Shown here: one piece after another, positions 43,089-52,499 of the stretch
How positions within the stretch are numbered: the stretch's first letter is position 1
How the letters are laid out: every line of letters begins with the position of its first letter
Origin: Aurantiacibacter atlanticus
Lineage (GTDB): Bacteria; Pseudomonadota; Alphaproteobacteria; Sphingomonadales; Sphingomonadaceae
Length of the DNA stretch: 64,000 nucleotides
NCBI RefSeq assembly: GCF_001077815.2
Contig: NZ_CP011310.1
Span: 1,798,001 to 1,862,000, forward strand
Direction of reading: 5' to 3'
Position numbers and translations under genes: made by a program
Notes under the pieces: model-generated
What the model saw: the letters and a program-made list of their open reading frames with translations, nothing else
What the model was told of the DNA's origin: nothing
Databases searched by the model: none

Positions 43089-43994
43089 TTATCCCACCCA
43101 GTCGAGCCCGATCTCTTCGTAAATCTCGCGGCTTTCCGCCCATCTCTCATCGACTTTGACATGCAGGAAAAGGTGGACTTTTGCGCCAAGAATTTCGGCC
43201 AGTTCCGCACGAGCGGCCTCACCAATGGCCTTGATGCGCGCACCCTGTTTGCCTAGTACGATTGGCTTCTGGCTTGAACGGGCGATCACGATCTGCTGGC
43301 GCACCTCAACGCTGCCATCGGGCCGCACAGAGTAGCTTTCAGGGCGCACTGCCGCGTCATAGGGCAATTCTTCATGCAATTGCTGGTACAGCTGTTCGCG
43401 CGTGACCTCGGTCGCCAGCAGGCGCTCTGACGCATCGGACACCTGATCTTCGGGATAATGCCACGGGCCTTCGGGCATCATTCCTGCCAAGCGCTCTTTC
43501 AATTCGGGTACGCCATCGCCGGTAAAAGCGGAAATGAAGAAGATTTCCTCGAACTGGACGAGTTCGCCCAATTCTTGCGCAAGTGCGAGCAGGGGCTCTT
43601 TCTTCGATATGTCGACCTTGTTCAGCACCAGAAAGATGCGCTCCGGGCGATCCTTCAGACGTTCCAGCAGCGGCATCAATTCGTGCCGCCGCTGCTTCAC
43701 CGGATCAACCAGCAGCAGCACGGCATCAGCAGCCTGCGTGCCTTCCCACGCCGCGCTTACCATTGCCCGGTCAAGCCGGCGACGAGGTTCAAAAATCCCG
43801 GGTGTATCCACAAGGATCATTTGCGTTGCATCATGGAGTGCAATGCCCAGCAATTTCGCACGCGTGGTTTGCGCCTTGGCTGAGGTGATAGCCACCTTTT
43901 GACCAACAAGCTGATTGACCAGTGTCGATTTGCCCGCATTGGGCGCGCCGATCACTGCAGCCACACCGCATTTCTGGCTGGCCGTGTCAGTCAT
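43089..43994 (-). CDS. era: GTPase Era
   Basis: A 301-residue GTPase that binds the 3' end of 16S rRNA and helps assemble the 30S subunit. GAPNAGKST is the Walker A loop, DTPGI is G3 and NKVD is G4. The C-terminal KH domain has the GKQGARIKAIGEAARAEL loop. The ATG overlaps the rnc stop (ATGA), continuing the lepB-rnc-era operon. A short gap separates it from the convergent helix-turn-helix gene. Confidence 0.96.
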   Translation of the reverse strand: MTDTASQKCGVAAVIGAPNAGKSTLVNQLVGQKVAITSAKAQTTRAKLLGIALHDATQMILVDTPGIFEPRRRLDRAMVSAAWEGTQAADAVLLLVDPVKQRRHELMPLLERLKDRPERIFLVLNKVDISKKEPLLALAQELGELVQFEEIFFISAFTGDGVPELKERLAGMMPEGPWHYPEDQVSDASERLLATEVTREQLYQQLHEELPYDAAVRPESYSVRPDGSVEVRQQIVIARSSQKPIVLGKQGARIKAIGEAARAELAEILGAKVHLFLHVKVDERWAESREIYEEIGLDWVG

Positions 43995-44662
43995 CCGAAT
44001 TTCTCCATGAATAGCTTTGCTGCTCCGGTTTCGGCTTCCTGCTTGCCATTGGCCGTCGCCTCGACATGGCCGACATTGTTGACAGCAACGCGGACCGTGT
44101 AGCGTCGGGCATGGTCCGGCCCCTCAGTCGCGGTGACTACATATTCCGGAGGGCGGTGGCGATTGCCCGCGGCCCATTCCTGCAAGGCACTTTTAGGATG
44201 TTTGGATTGGCCCACCGCACCGCGAAGCGCATCATGCCACAATGCATGGATCAGTGCCTGTGCGGCATCGAACCCTGCATCGATGAAGTTTGCTCCAAGC
44301 AGCGATTCCATGATGTCGCCCAGCACGTTGTCACTGTCTTGCGCGCCGTCCTCGCGGGCCTGTTTGCCCATGCGAACATGGTTCGCGATACCGATTTCGC
44401 GCGCGCGGGCGGCGCAGGAGGTCTTTGAAACGAGCGCGTTGAGGCGCTGCGCCATCTTTCCTTCGACGCTGTTATCGTGCGCGAACAGCCAATGTGCGAT
44501 GGTAAGGCCAAGCACCCGGTCACCAAGGAATTCCAGCCGCTGATAATCGCGCATCTCACCCGTGCTGCCATGTGTCAGCGCCTCCAACCACATCGCTTCG
44601 TCCCTGACTGCAAAGCCGCTCGCCTTCAGCCACGCCCTCGTTTGCGATTCCAGCCCGCTCAT
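43991..44662 (-). CDS. rnc: Ribonuclease III
   Basis: A 223-residue double-strand-specific endoribonuclease that processes rRNA and mRNAs. YQRLEFLGDRVLG is the signature with Mg ligands Glu44 and Asp48, and DIMESLLGA supplies the other pair. A C-terminal dsRNA-binding domain spans about residues 155-223 (KSALQEWAAGNRHRPPEY). The ATG at 44662 overlaps the lepB stop codon and is preferred over upstream in-frame starts that lie inside lepB. Both ends overlap neighbours by 4 bases, showing tight coupling. Confidence 0.95.
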   Translation of the reverse strand: MSGLESQTRAWLKASGFAVRDEAMWLEALTHGSTGEMRDYQRLEFLGDRVLGLTIAHWLFAHDNSVEGKMAQRLNALVSKTSCAARAREIGIANHVRMGKQAREDGAQDSDNVLGDIMESLLGANFIDAGFDAAQALIHALWHDALRGAVGQSKHPKSALQEWAAGNRHRPPEYVVTATEGPDHARRYTVRVAVNNVGHVEATANGKQEAETGAAKLFMEKFG

Positions 44663-45522
44663 ATGCCGCGAAACATCCTGCTCCATCGCGCTGCGGTGAA
44701 CCAGGTCCAAGGCTTGAGCCATTCGGCAGTGCCATCGGTGGACCAATACATGAAGCTTGCCTCGGCAACGAGATTATTCTGCGGGACCAGGCCGATACCG
44801 CGACCCGGCTCTGCAGGAAAACGGCTGTCGAGCGAATTGTCGCGATTGTCGCCCATCAGGAAAAGCCTGTCTTCGGGCACGGTCACGGGCGGGGTATTAT
44901 CCTGAAAGTTCTCACCGAGATCGATGATGTTGTAAGATACACCCTCGGGCAAGGTTTCGCGATATTGCGGGTATTGGCAGATGGCACTGCCGTCCTCTGA
45001 ACGCACTTCAAACTGGGCATAGCGACACCCACGATCCCCATGCACGGGGATGACGAAATCCTCGATCTGTTCCAAGCTCACAGCCTCTCCGTCGATATGC
45101 ACTATACCGTCAATCATCTGGACGGTATCACCCGGCAGCCCGATCACGCGCTTGATGTAATCGGTTTCGTCAATTGGATGCTTGAAGATCACGATATCAC
45201 CACGGTCAGGCTGGCGTGCCAGAACGCGCCCGTTACCAAAATCCACATTGAACGGTAACGAATAGCGCGAATAGCCATAGGACCATTTTTGCGAGAACAG
45301 ATAATCACCCACCAGCAGGCGTGGCATCATGCTTTCAGAAGGAATGTTGAAGCTGGTGAAAATAAAGGTCCGGAAGATCAGCACCACGATCACCAGTTTC
45401 AGAAGAAAGATGGTGTAGCTTTTCCAATCTTCCTTTTCCTCAGCTTCGGTAGCCTTGGAAGCAAGAGGGCTGCCTGCATGGCCGGCAGGTTCCTCGATCT
45501 CTCTGATATGTGCATTGTCCAT
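44659..45522 (-). CDS. lepB: Signal peptidase I
   Basis: A 287-residue inner-membrane peptidase that removes signal peptides from exported proteins. One membrane helix (about residues 36-55) is followed by the nucleophile Ser64 in IPSESMMPRL, the general base Lys124 in YIKRVIGLPGD, and the FLMGDNRDNSLDSR box. The N-terminal 33 residues are cytoplasmic and acidic. It begins the lepB-rnc-era operon and is divergent from pgi. No acpS gene, which often precedes it in related genomes, is seen upstream. Confidence 0.95.
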   Translation of the reverse strand: MDNAHIREIEEPAGHAGSPLASKATEAEEKEDWKSYTIFLLKLVIVVLIFRTFIFTSFNIPSESMMPRLLVGDYLFSQKWSYGYSRYSLPFNVDFGNGRVLARQPDRGDIVIFKHPIDETDYIKRVIGLPGDTVQMIDGIVHIDGEAVSLEQIEDFVIPVHGDRGCRYAQFEVRSEDGSAICQYPQYRETLPEGVSYNIIDLGENFQDNTPPVTVPEDRLFLMGDNRDNSLDSRFPAEPGRGIGLVPQNNLVAEASFMYWSTDGTAEWLKPWTWFTAARWSRMFRGI

Positions 45523-45644
45523 CGCGCGAAGTCATGTTGTGCAAGGGCGCGCGCGTCAAGGTGTTCACGTGCGAAAATGCGGGCTTGCAATCATTGTCAC
45601 AAGGATTAGCCCAAGCGGCCAAACACCGAAAAGAGGATAAGTGA

Positions 45645-47171
45645 TTGACCCTGACACGCGAAGAGGCCTGGAAGAAGGTCGCGCTGCATCCCGATCCCAC
45701 GCTGACAGAGCTCTTTGCCGAGGATATGGAGCGAGTGGACAAGCTTGCCACGAGGCTGGAATTGCGCCTGGATGATGCTCCCGCGGGGATACTGTTTGAT
45801 TGGTCCAAGACCCATTTGACCGACGATCTGCTCACGGATTTCGAAAAATTGGCGCAGGCGGCGAAGTTCGATGAAATGCGCGACGCGCTGTTTGCCGGAG
45901 AGGTGGTCAACCCGACAGAAGGCCGCGCCGCCGAACACTCCGCCTTGCGCGGAGTCGGCAAGGACAGCAGCGTTGAAGAGGCAGAAGCGTTGCGTGAGCG
46001 CATGCGCCTTCTCACCAACGCTATGCACGAAGGCGCATTTGGTGAAATTCGGCACCTGATCCATGTGGGCATAGGCGGCAGCGCGCTCGGCCCAGCGTTG
46101 GCGGTGGACGCACTGGCGCGCGATTTACCGCTGGTGGATGTGCATGTCGTTTCCAACATCGATGGCGTGGCATTGGAAGAAGCGTTCGAAGCCTGCGATC
46201 CAGCCACCACATTCATCGCGGTGGCGTCCAAAACGTTCACCACCACCGAAACCATGGTCAATGCGCAAAGCGCGCTGAAATGGCTGGTCGATAATGGCGT
46301 TTCGGACGCCACGGGTCGCGTTATCGCGCTAACCGCTGCGCCTGAGAAGGCGGTGGAGTGGGGCATCGATGAAACGCGTATATTGCCCTTTGCCGAAAGC
46401 GTAGGCGGGCGATATTCGCTTTGGTCGTCCATTGGTTTTCCTATCGCAATTGCGGTGGGATGGGACGACTTTCAGGCCATGCTTGATGGCGCAGCGGCAG
46501 TGGATAGACATTTTCGAGACAATAGCGGCCGCGAAAACCTGCCCCTGCGCGCAGCCTTTGCTGACCTATATTATTCACGCCTTCGAGGATCGCAGACCCG
46601 AGCCGTTTTCGCCTATGACGAGCGGTTGCGGCTCATGCCCGACTATCTCCAGCAGTTGGAAATGGAATCGAATGGCAAAAGCGTGACAGTGGACGGCAGC
46701 CCTTCCGGCCCGACAGCGCCGATCACCTGGGGCGGGGTCGGCACTGATGCACAGCACGCCGTCTTCCAGTTATTACATCAGGGCACGCATCTGGTCCCGG
46801 TGGATTTCATTGCCAGCATAGAGGCGGGTGACACACTGGATAGCGCGCATCACACGATCCTGCTGATGAACTGCTTTGCGCAAGGGGCCGCGCTGATGGC
46901 GGGCAAGACGAGCGATGATCCGCACCGTAGCTACCCCGGCGATCGGCCTTCTGCCACAATCCTTGTCGATGATCTCGATGCTGCGACCTTCGGAGCGCTG
47001 GTTGCCTTTTACGAACATCGGACCTTTGCCAATGCTGTCCTGCTGGACATCAATCCGTTCGACCAGTTCGGAGTGGAGCTTGGCAAGGAAATCGCTAAAA
47101 AGATAGAGAAGGGCGGGGAGCGATTTGATGCGAGCACGGAGGCATTGTTGAAAGCTGCCGGCGTGGGGTAA
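45645..47171 (+). CDS. pgi: Glucose-6-phosphate isomerase
   Basis: A 508-residue isomerase that interconverts glucose 6-phosphate and fructose 6-phosphate. VGIGGSALGPALAVDAL, SKTFTTTETM (sugar phosphate site), GGRYSLWSSIGF with the family signature, and the late catalytic QFGVELGKEIAKKI are present. The start is TTG at 45645, supported by GAGGA at 45633-45637, 7 bases before it. It stands alone and is divergent from lepB. Confidence 0.95.
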   Translation: MTLTREEAWKKVALHPDPTLTELFAEDMERVDKLATRLELRLDDAPAGILFDWSKTHLTDDLLTDFEKLAQAAKFDEMRDALFAGEVVNPTEGRAAEHSALRGVGKDSSVEEAEALRERMRLLTNAMHEGAFGEIRHLIHVGIGGSALGPALAVDALARDLPLVDVHVVSNIDGVALEEAFEACDPATTFIAVASKTFTTTETMVNAQSALKWLVDNGVSDATGRVIALTAAPEKAVEWGIDETRILPFAESVGGRYSLWSSIGFPIAIAVGWDDFQAMLDGAAAVDRHFRDNSGRENLPLRAAFADLYYSRLRGSQTRAVFAYDERLRLMPDYLQQLEMESNGKSVTVDGSPSGPTAPITWGGVGTDAQHAVFQLLHQGTHLVPVDFIASIEAGDTLDSAHHTILLMNCFAQGAALMAGKTSDDPHRSYPGDRPSATILVDDLDAATFGALVAFYEHRTFANAVLLDINPFDQFGVELGKEIAKKIEKGGERFDASTEALLKAAGVG

Positions 47172-47651
47172 TCGTCTATTGATTAAGGGCCGGAGCGACA
47201 ATGCTGAAAATGTGCTCACGCTTTAGCTTGAGGAATTGGCCTTAAGAACACCGCACGCTCTACGTCTGTGTCACTCAGTGGGCCAAATAATGGGAACAGA
47301 CACTTTCCACATGAGGTTTGAGCCGTTCTTTTGAGCTTCAGATTCAGGGGCGCAGCGTCTAGATAAGCGCCTGCAGATCTCCATTTTGCTAATGCCCTGT
47401 GAGCCAAATCCATAGAACCGCAGGCGAATTTCCTTGCGTTTCATGCTGCGATGCACCACATGGCGTCCATCGAAGCGCGCGCCAGCGTGAAGTGATCGGC
47501 CAGACAAAAAGGCCCGTCCCGGCAGCCCTTCGGCCCTTTTCCCTGAGACTTCCCTTTTCACGCGGGTCGTTTTGACACCCGCGCCGCGCCCGGACTCCGT
47601 CTTGGATGTCCGTTGAGCGCGCCGCATATTATGCGAGTTTAAGAACTACAA
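47172..47651. other. Long non-coding leader region before the DEAD-box helicase gene
   Basis: No gene is supported over 480 bases, although a 118-codon frame on the minus strand exists without recognisable content. AAAAGGCC-like and GGCCCTTTT arms at about 47503-47540 form a GC-rich imperfect hairpin with A and T tails that could end transcription on either strand. A TATTAT lies at 47627-47632 close to the helicase start. Long structured leaders are common for cold-inducible RNA helicases, so a thermally regulated leader is possible but not shown. Confidence 0.45.
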
Positions 47652-49028
47652 ATGACTATTCAATTCAAAGACCTCGAGCTGTCGCAGCCCGTTCTTCAGG
47701 CGCTTGACATGAAGGGCTATAATGAGCCGACGCCCATCCAGGCGCAGGCCATTCCGGCTGTACTCCAAGGTCGAGACCTTCTGGGTATCGCGCAGACCGG
47801 CACCGGAAAAACAGCCGCTTTCATGCTTCCCAGCATCGATAATTTGCGTAAGGCCGACAATCAGATCCCGTTCAAATCCTGCCGTATGCTGGTGCTTGCA
47901 CCAACGCGTGAGCTGGCTGGACAGATTGCCGAATCCGCAAAGGATTATGGTGCGCTGGCGGGCCTCAAGGTTCATTCCATCGTGGGCGGCACGTCTGTCG
48001 GCAAGGATCGTAACAAGCTGCACCGCGGGACCGACATTCTTGTGGCTACGCCGGGCCGCCTGCTCGATCTGATCGACCAGAAGGCATTCAACCTTTCCGG
48101 CGTTGAAATATTGGTGCTGGACGAGGCGGATCAGATGCTCGACCTCGGCTTCATCCATGCTCTGCGCCGTATCAGCGAGCTTGTGCCCGCAGAACGCCAG
48201 ACGCTGTTTTTCAGCGCCACCATGCCCAAGCAGATCAAGGAACTGGTCGGCAAATATTGCAACAATCCGGCCACTGTATCGGTAACGCCCGCTGCCACAA
48301 CGGCAGAGCGGATCGACCAGTATCTGTTCATGGTCCAGCAGGATGAAAAGCAGGCGCTGCTCGAACTGATCCTGTCCGGCCGCCATGAAGTGCCTGGCAA
48401 GTTTGAACGCGTGTTGATTTTTACACGTACCAAACACGGTGCAGACAGGCTGGTAAAGAAACTGGCGCAGGCCAATATCGGTGCCAATGCCATTCACGGC
48501 AACAAGAGCCAACCGCAGCGTGTGCGCGCCCTGGATGAATTCAAGCGGGCAAAGACGCCTGTTCTGATCGCTACCGATGTGGCCGCGCGCGGGATCGATA
48601 TCCCCGGGGTCAGCCACGTGATCAATTATGAATTGCCCAATGTGCCGGAACAATATGTCCATCGCATTGGCCGCACCGCGCGTGCAGGCGCGGACGGTAT
48701 CGCAATTGCGTTTTGTGCCGAGGACGAACGGGCATATCTGAAGGACATCCGCAAGGTGACCGACGCCAATTTCGATCGTCTGCCACTGCCGGAAAACTTC
48801 CGCGCCGTTGTGGAAGGTGTCGGGCCGACAAAGCCTGCTCCCAAGCAGCAACAACAGCGCGTGAAGCCCAAGCCCCGCGCCGGTTCTGGTGGTCACTCGC
48901 GCCATGCTGATCGCAAGGGGCGCCCGCAAGGTGACCGCGGTGGCCAGGGCGGCCAGAGCGGGGGCCAGGGCCGACGTTCTGGTGGTCAGCGCCAGCGTGG
49001 CGGTAATCGTGGCCGCTCACAGGCCTGA
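47652..49028 (+). CDS. DEAD-box ATP-dependent RNA helicase (RhlE-like)
   Basis: A 458-residue helicase that unwinds RNA duplexes. Motif Q (PTPIQAQAIP), I (AQTGTGKT), Ia (PTRELAGQ), II (DEAD in VLDEADQML), III (SAT) and VI (HRIGRTARAG) are all present. The C-terminal 75 residues are low complexity, rich in Gly, Arg and Gln (RGGQGGQSGGQGRRSGG), typical of RhlE-type tails that bind RNA non-specifically or help form condensates. It is preceded by a 480-base region without genes, suggesting a long leader, and is followed by the SIR2-like gene. Confidence 0.93.
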   Translation: MTIQFKDLELSQPVLQALDMKGYNEPTPIQAQAIPAVLQGRDLLGIAQTGTGKTAAFMLPSIDNLRKADNQIPFKSCRMLVLAPTRELAGQIAESAKDYGALAGLKVHSIVGGTSVGKDRNKLHRGTDILVATPGRLLDLIDQKAFNLSGVEILVLDEADQMLDLGFIHALRRISELVPAERQTLFFSATMPKQIKELVGKYCNNPATVSVTPAATTAERIDQYLFMVQQDEKQALLELILSGRHEVPGKFERVLIFTRTKHGADRLVKKLAQANIGANAIHGNKSQPQRVRALDEFKRAKTPVLIATDVAARGIDIPGVSHVINYELPNVPEQYVHRIGRTARAGADGIAIAFCAEDERAYLKDIRKVTDANFDRLPLPENFRAVVEGVGPTKPAPKQQQQRVKPKPRAGSGGHSRHADRKGRPQGDRGGQGGQSGGQGRRSGGQRQRGGNRGRSQA

Positions 49029-49111
49029 TTGCTGGGTCAATCCTAGCCAAATATTAAGCATCGCGCCCCTACGTTCCTGCACATGTTGCACGAACAGGGG
49101 CGCGATCGCCG

Positions 49112-50140
49112 ATGATCAGGACCAAGACCACGCTTGTCGTCGGGGCGGGCGCTTCATGCGAACTGCAATTCCCTGACGGGAAGGATCTGCTGGCGCGCAT
49201 TGCCGCAGGTTTCGATTCTCAGCGGCTGGGCGGCGGTCTGGAAAGTCCTGATATTGTTGCCATGGCCGCGCATATTGAAGCCATCGCGAAACAGGCGCGG
49301 GTGAAGAAGCAATTGCTGCAGGAGGCCGGACAAATAATCCGCTCAGCCTCGCGCATTTCCAGCTCTATCGATGCGATTCTTGAACAACATGGCGATAATC
49401 CGCTGGTGCTGGCGGTCGGCAAGCTTGCCATCGCGCATTACACGCTGGACGCGGAGGCGAAATGTCCGATGGGGCCAGAGCCGCGCGATCCGGGCGATTT
49501 GCCGGTGCGTGGAACGGAAAACTGGCTGTTCCAGCTATCGCACGCCATCGTGAATGGTGTGCCACGGGCCAAGGCGGACCAGTGTTTCGACAATCTCTCC
49601 ATCATTAATTTCAATTATGATCGCACGGTTGAACATTATCTTCCGTGGGCGCTGCACATGGCTTTCGGCATGAGCTTGACAGAGGCGCGCGCCTTGGTGG
49701 CAGAGAAACTGCGCATCATCCACGCTTATGGCACACCCGGCAGGCTCGATTGGCAGACCGGTGACAGGGCCGTGGCTGCTTGGGGCGAAACCTCTCCTGA
49801 TGATCTTGCTGCCGTGGTAGAGCAGATACGTACCGCATCAGAACGCGGTGCAGAACGGGGTTTCAAGCGGCAATTGCTTGGGGAAGTTGTCCACGGGAAG
49901 CGGCTTGTGTTTCTTGGCTTTGGTTTTGAACCGATGAATTGCGCCATGCTGTTTGATGCGCCCTTCGAACAGAATGCCGATGTCCTCATCACTATGCACG
50001 GCGCCAGCGAGACAGAGCGGTCGGCCGTCCTGCGCCTGCTAAAGCGGCAGGCAGGCATCAAGGATGAAAGCACGGTGATGATCGAAAATCTGCGCGCGTG
50101 GCAATTGATGCGCGATTATGCGCCCTTCCTTGAAAGCTGA
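49112..50140 (+). CDS. SIR2-like domain protein, possible NADase
   Basis: A 342-residue protein with the outline of SIR2-like NAD-binding proteins. VVGAGAS (residues 9-15) with FPDGKDLL is the dinucleotide loop, FNYDRTVE (167-174) resembles the conserved TTNYDxxxE block, IIHAYGTPG (His204) stands where the catalytic HGS motif falls, and FLGFGFEPMN (267-276) matches the final GxSxxDxN-like motif with substitutions. Such proteins are often NAD-degrading effectors in phage defence (ThsA, DSR, SIR2-pAgo partners), or deacylases. No partner gene is adjacent. Identification is by motif reading only, and function is open. Confidence 0.7.
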   Translation: MIRTKTTLVVGAGASCELQFPDGKDLLARIAAGFDSQRLGGGLESPDIVAMAAHIEAIAKQARVKKQLLQEAGQIIRSASRISSSIDAILEQHGDNPLVLAVGKLAIAHYTLDAEAKCPMGPEPRDPGDLPVRGTENWLFQLSHAIVNGVPRAKADQCFDNLSIINFNYDRTVEHYLPWALHMAFGMSLTEARALVAEKLRIIHAYGTPGRLDWQTGDRAVAAWGETSPDDLAAVVEQIRTASERGAERGFKRQLLGEVVHGKRLVFLGFGFEPMNCAMLFDAPFEQNADVLITMHGASETERSAVLRLLKRQAGIKDESTVMIENLRAWQLMRDYAPFLES

Positions 50141-50223
50141 TCCGGCACGATTGTAACCTTTGGCGGTTGTTCTGCGTATGGTGATTGACCATAGCGCACA
50201 CGGAAATACGCAAGGGAGCCAGC

Positions 50224-51573
50224 ATGTCCGATTATGATTTCGACCTTTTCACCATCGGTGCGGGATCGGGCGGCGTACGCGCCAGCCGCGTTGCCGCTAC
50301 GCATGGCGCGAAGGTTGCCATTGCTGAAGAACACCGCATCGGCGGCACCTGCGTCATCCGAGGCTGCGTGCCCAAGAAAATGCTCGTCTACGGAGCCCAC
50401 TTCGCAGAAGATCTGGAGGACTGCCAGCGTTTCGGATGGAAGATTGATGGCAAGAGCTTTGACTGGACCATATTGCGCGACAACGTGCTGGCCGATGTAG
50501 ATCGATTGGAAGGCGCCTATACAGAGACGCTGGAAAACCACGATGTCACCATCTTCCATGAGCGTGCCGAAATTGCTGGTCCGCACACGATCGCCCTTGC
50601 CAGCGGCAAGTCGGTGACGGCTAGACATATCCTCATCGCCACAGGTGCGCGGCCATTTATGCCTGAATGCCAGGGCGCCGAACATGCGATCAGTTCAAAT
50701 GAGGCCTTTCATCTCGATAAGCTGCCCAAGCGAATGCTTATCGCTGGCGGGGGATATATCGCTAATGAATTTGCAGGCATTTTCAACGAATTCGGGACCA
50801 AGGTAACGCTTGTCAATCGCAGCGATCAATTACTGCGCAGCTATGACGAGGCGCTGCGTGACCGCTTGCTGCAAATTTCGCTGATGAAGGGCATCGAATT
50901 CAAGTTCAACACGATCTTTGAATATATCAAACCGTGTGATGACGGTGGCTACAAGGTGAAACTCTCCGATTGTGAAGAGGAAGTGGTGGACTGCGTCATG
51001 TTTGCAGTCGGTCGCCGCCCTAATATAGAGGGGCTGGGACTGGATAACGCCGGTGTGGAACTGGGCGAGGGTGGCGAAATCAAGGTTGATCGCTTCAGCA
51101 AGACCAATATCGATCACATCTATGCTGTCGGCGATGTGACGGACCGTGTGCAATTGACCCCTGTCGCCATTCGCGAAGGTCAGGCTTTCGCTGATAGCGT
51201 GTTCGGCAAAGGCGATCCTTATGCAGTCGATCATTCCTGTGTGCCCAGCGCCGTATTCAGCCATCCGCCCATCGCGGCTGTCGGCATGACCGAGGGCGAG
51301 GCGAAGAACAAGCTGGGTGCAGTGCGGGTCTACCAGTCTGATTTCAGACCGATGAAAAACGTGCTGGCAGGGCGTAATGAACGCTCCTTGATGAAGATGA
51401 TTTGCGATGCCGAAGACGGGCGAATCGTAGGCATTCACATGATCGCGCCCGAAGCGCCCGAAATGATGCAGGCCGCTGCCATTGCGGTGAAGGCCGGCCT
51501 CACCAAGGCGGATTTTGACGCGACCATCGCCATCCATCCGACGATGGCGGAAGAGCTTGTGCTAATGCGATAG
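50224..51573 (+). CDS. gor: Glutathione-disulfide reductase
   Basis: A 449-residue FAD flavoprotein that reduces glutathione disulfide with NADPH. The FAD loop GAGSGG, the redox pair Cys43-Cys48 in GTCVIRGCVP, the second dinucleotide loop GGGYIANEFAG, and the C-terminal His of AIHPTMAEE are visible. The ATG at 50224 is preferred over an upstream start at 50185 because GGGAG lies 7 bases before it and the conserved N-terminus begins there. NADPH preference is likely from the Arg-containing VNRSDQLLRSYD block. Confidence 0.92.
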   Translation: MSDYDFDLFTIGAGSGGVRASRVAATHGAKVAIAEEHRIGGTCVIRGCVPKKMLVYGAHFAEDLEDCQRFGWKIDGKSFDWTILRDNVLADVDRLEGAYTETLENHDVTIFHERAEIAGPHTIALASGKSVTARHILIATGARPFMPECQGAEHAISSNEAFHLDKLPKRMLIAGGGYIANEFAGIFNEFGTKVTLVNRSDQLLRSYDEALRDRLLQISLMKGIEFKFNTIFEYIKPCDDGGYKVKLSDCEEEVVDCVMFAVGRRPNIEGLGLDNAGVELGEGGEIKVDRFSKTNIDHIYAVGDVTDRVQLTPVAIREGQAFADSVFGKGDPYAVDHSCVPSAVFSHPPIAAVGMTEGEAKNKLGAVRVYQSDFRPMKNVLAGRNERSLMKMICDAEDGRIVGIHMIAPEAPEMMQAAAIAVKAGLTKADFDATIAIHPTMAEELVLMR

Positions 51574-51641
51574 ATTGGCTTGCGCGCTGTATTCATGGCT
51601 GCGAAAGCGGCCTTGAGTATGTCTTCTCGCAGGAGAATTCC

Positions 51642-52499
51642 ATGCGCTATCTCATGCTGTTGCCCACCCTCGTGCTGGCCGCTTGCAGCGCTGTGAATGA
51701 AGATGCTTCCAATGTGCAAAAGAACGATCGCGGATATGCGACGCAGCTTGACGCGCCCAGTCCGGATTACGCCAGGCTGATCAGCAACGCACAAAAGATA
51801 GAGTCGGCGGAGATTCTTCGTGATCCGACCGCCCCGCCACCTGCGAATGCAAGAGAACTGGGCGAACTGTGGCTGACCCGCCTTGAGGAACGCGGCGCAG
51901 TTATGGGGCACGGTCTGGATGGCAAGGGGCCTGAGTCCGCAATTCAGAGCATTGATACGCTGCTGACTGCGGAGGACTTTGATGCCTGGGTGGCGGAAAA
52001 CGACTGGAGCGTTCCGCCGCATTTGCGCTGGTCTTTCCGACTACCGCTAATCGCTCCGCAAGTGAGCGAATCTGCGCTGGGCGGGGTGCGTTTGTGGCCT
52101 GCTTCCCAAATGCGCACTGGCTGGCAATTGGAAGCGGCCTTTGGCGGCAAGATTTACCTTCGCGAAGGGTGCATCTTCATGCAGGGCCAACAAGAGAATG
52201 CATCCGAAAAGCTCGCATGGTTTCACGCCGAAACCGGGCTAGATCTCGATGCGGAAGGATATTACGTCTTGATTAATCGCACTACCGGACAGATCGCCGC
52301 CCGCCTTGGTGAGAAAATGACATGGGCAGGGCCAAACGCAGTCGACGTCAATGATCCGGCCGTTGTCGCCTATCGCGAAGCCTGCGGCGGGCATGAGATT
52401 GAAGGCGTCGGAAATCCCGAGGCTAATGAGCGCATTTATCAATCTTACCCACAGCTTCGGCAATCGCCTGACGCATTGCCGCCACCGGGGATTGAATGA
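51642..52499 (+). CDS. Lipoprotein of unknown function
   Basis: Function not recognised. MRYLMLLPTLVLAACSA is a lipoprotein signal with the lipidated Cys15, so the 285-residue protein is anchored in the inner or outer membrane. The mature part has no familiar domain; it contains several Trp and Pro-rich segments (ENDWSVPPHLRWSFRLPL). The C-terminus ends PDALPPPGIE. Its stop overlaps the DUF488 gene start, so the two are co-translated even though one is exported and the other cytoplasmic. Confidence 0.8.
   Translation: MRYLMLLPTLVLAACSAVNEDASNVQKNDRGYATQLDAPSPDYARLISNAQKIESAEILRDPTAPPPANARELGELWLTRLEERGAVMGHGLDGKGPESAIQSIDTLLTAEDFDAWVAENDWSVPPHLRWSFRLPLIAPQVSESALGGVRLWPASQMRTGWQLEAAFGGKIYLREGCIFMQGQQENASEKLAWFHAETGLDLDAEGYYVLINRTTGQIAARLGEKMTWAGPNAVDVNDPAVVAYREACGGHEIEGVGNPEANERIYQSYPQLRQSPDALPPPGIE

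Noticed and set aside
47293..47319. GGAAC-N18-GTTT in the helicase leader as an EcfG promoter
   Set aside because: Spacer too long and no CGTT; also far from the gene start.
47271..47627. 118-codon minus-strand frame upstream of the DEAD-box helicase gene
   Set aside because: Arg-rich composition without domains, no ribosome site, and it reads antisense through the hairpin; likely chance.
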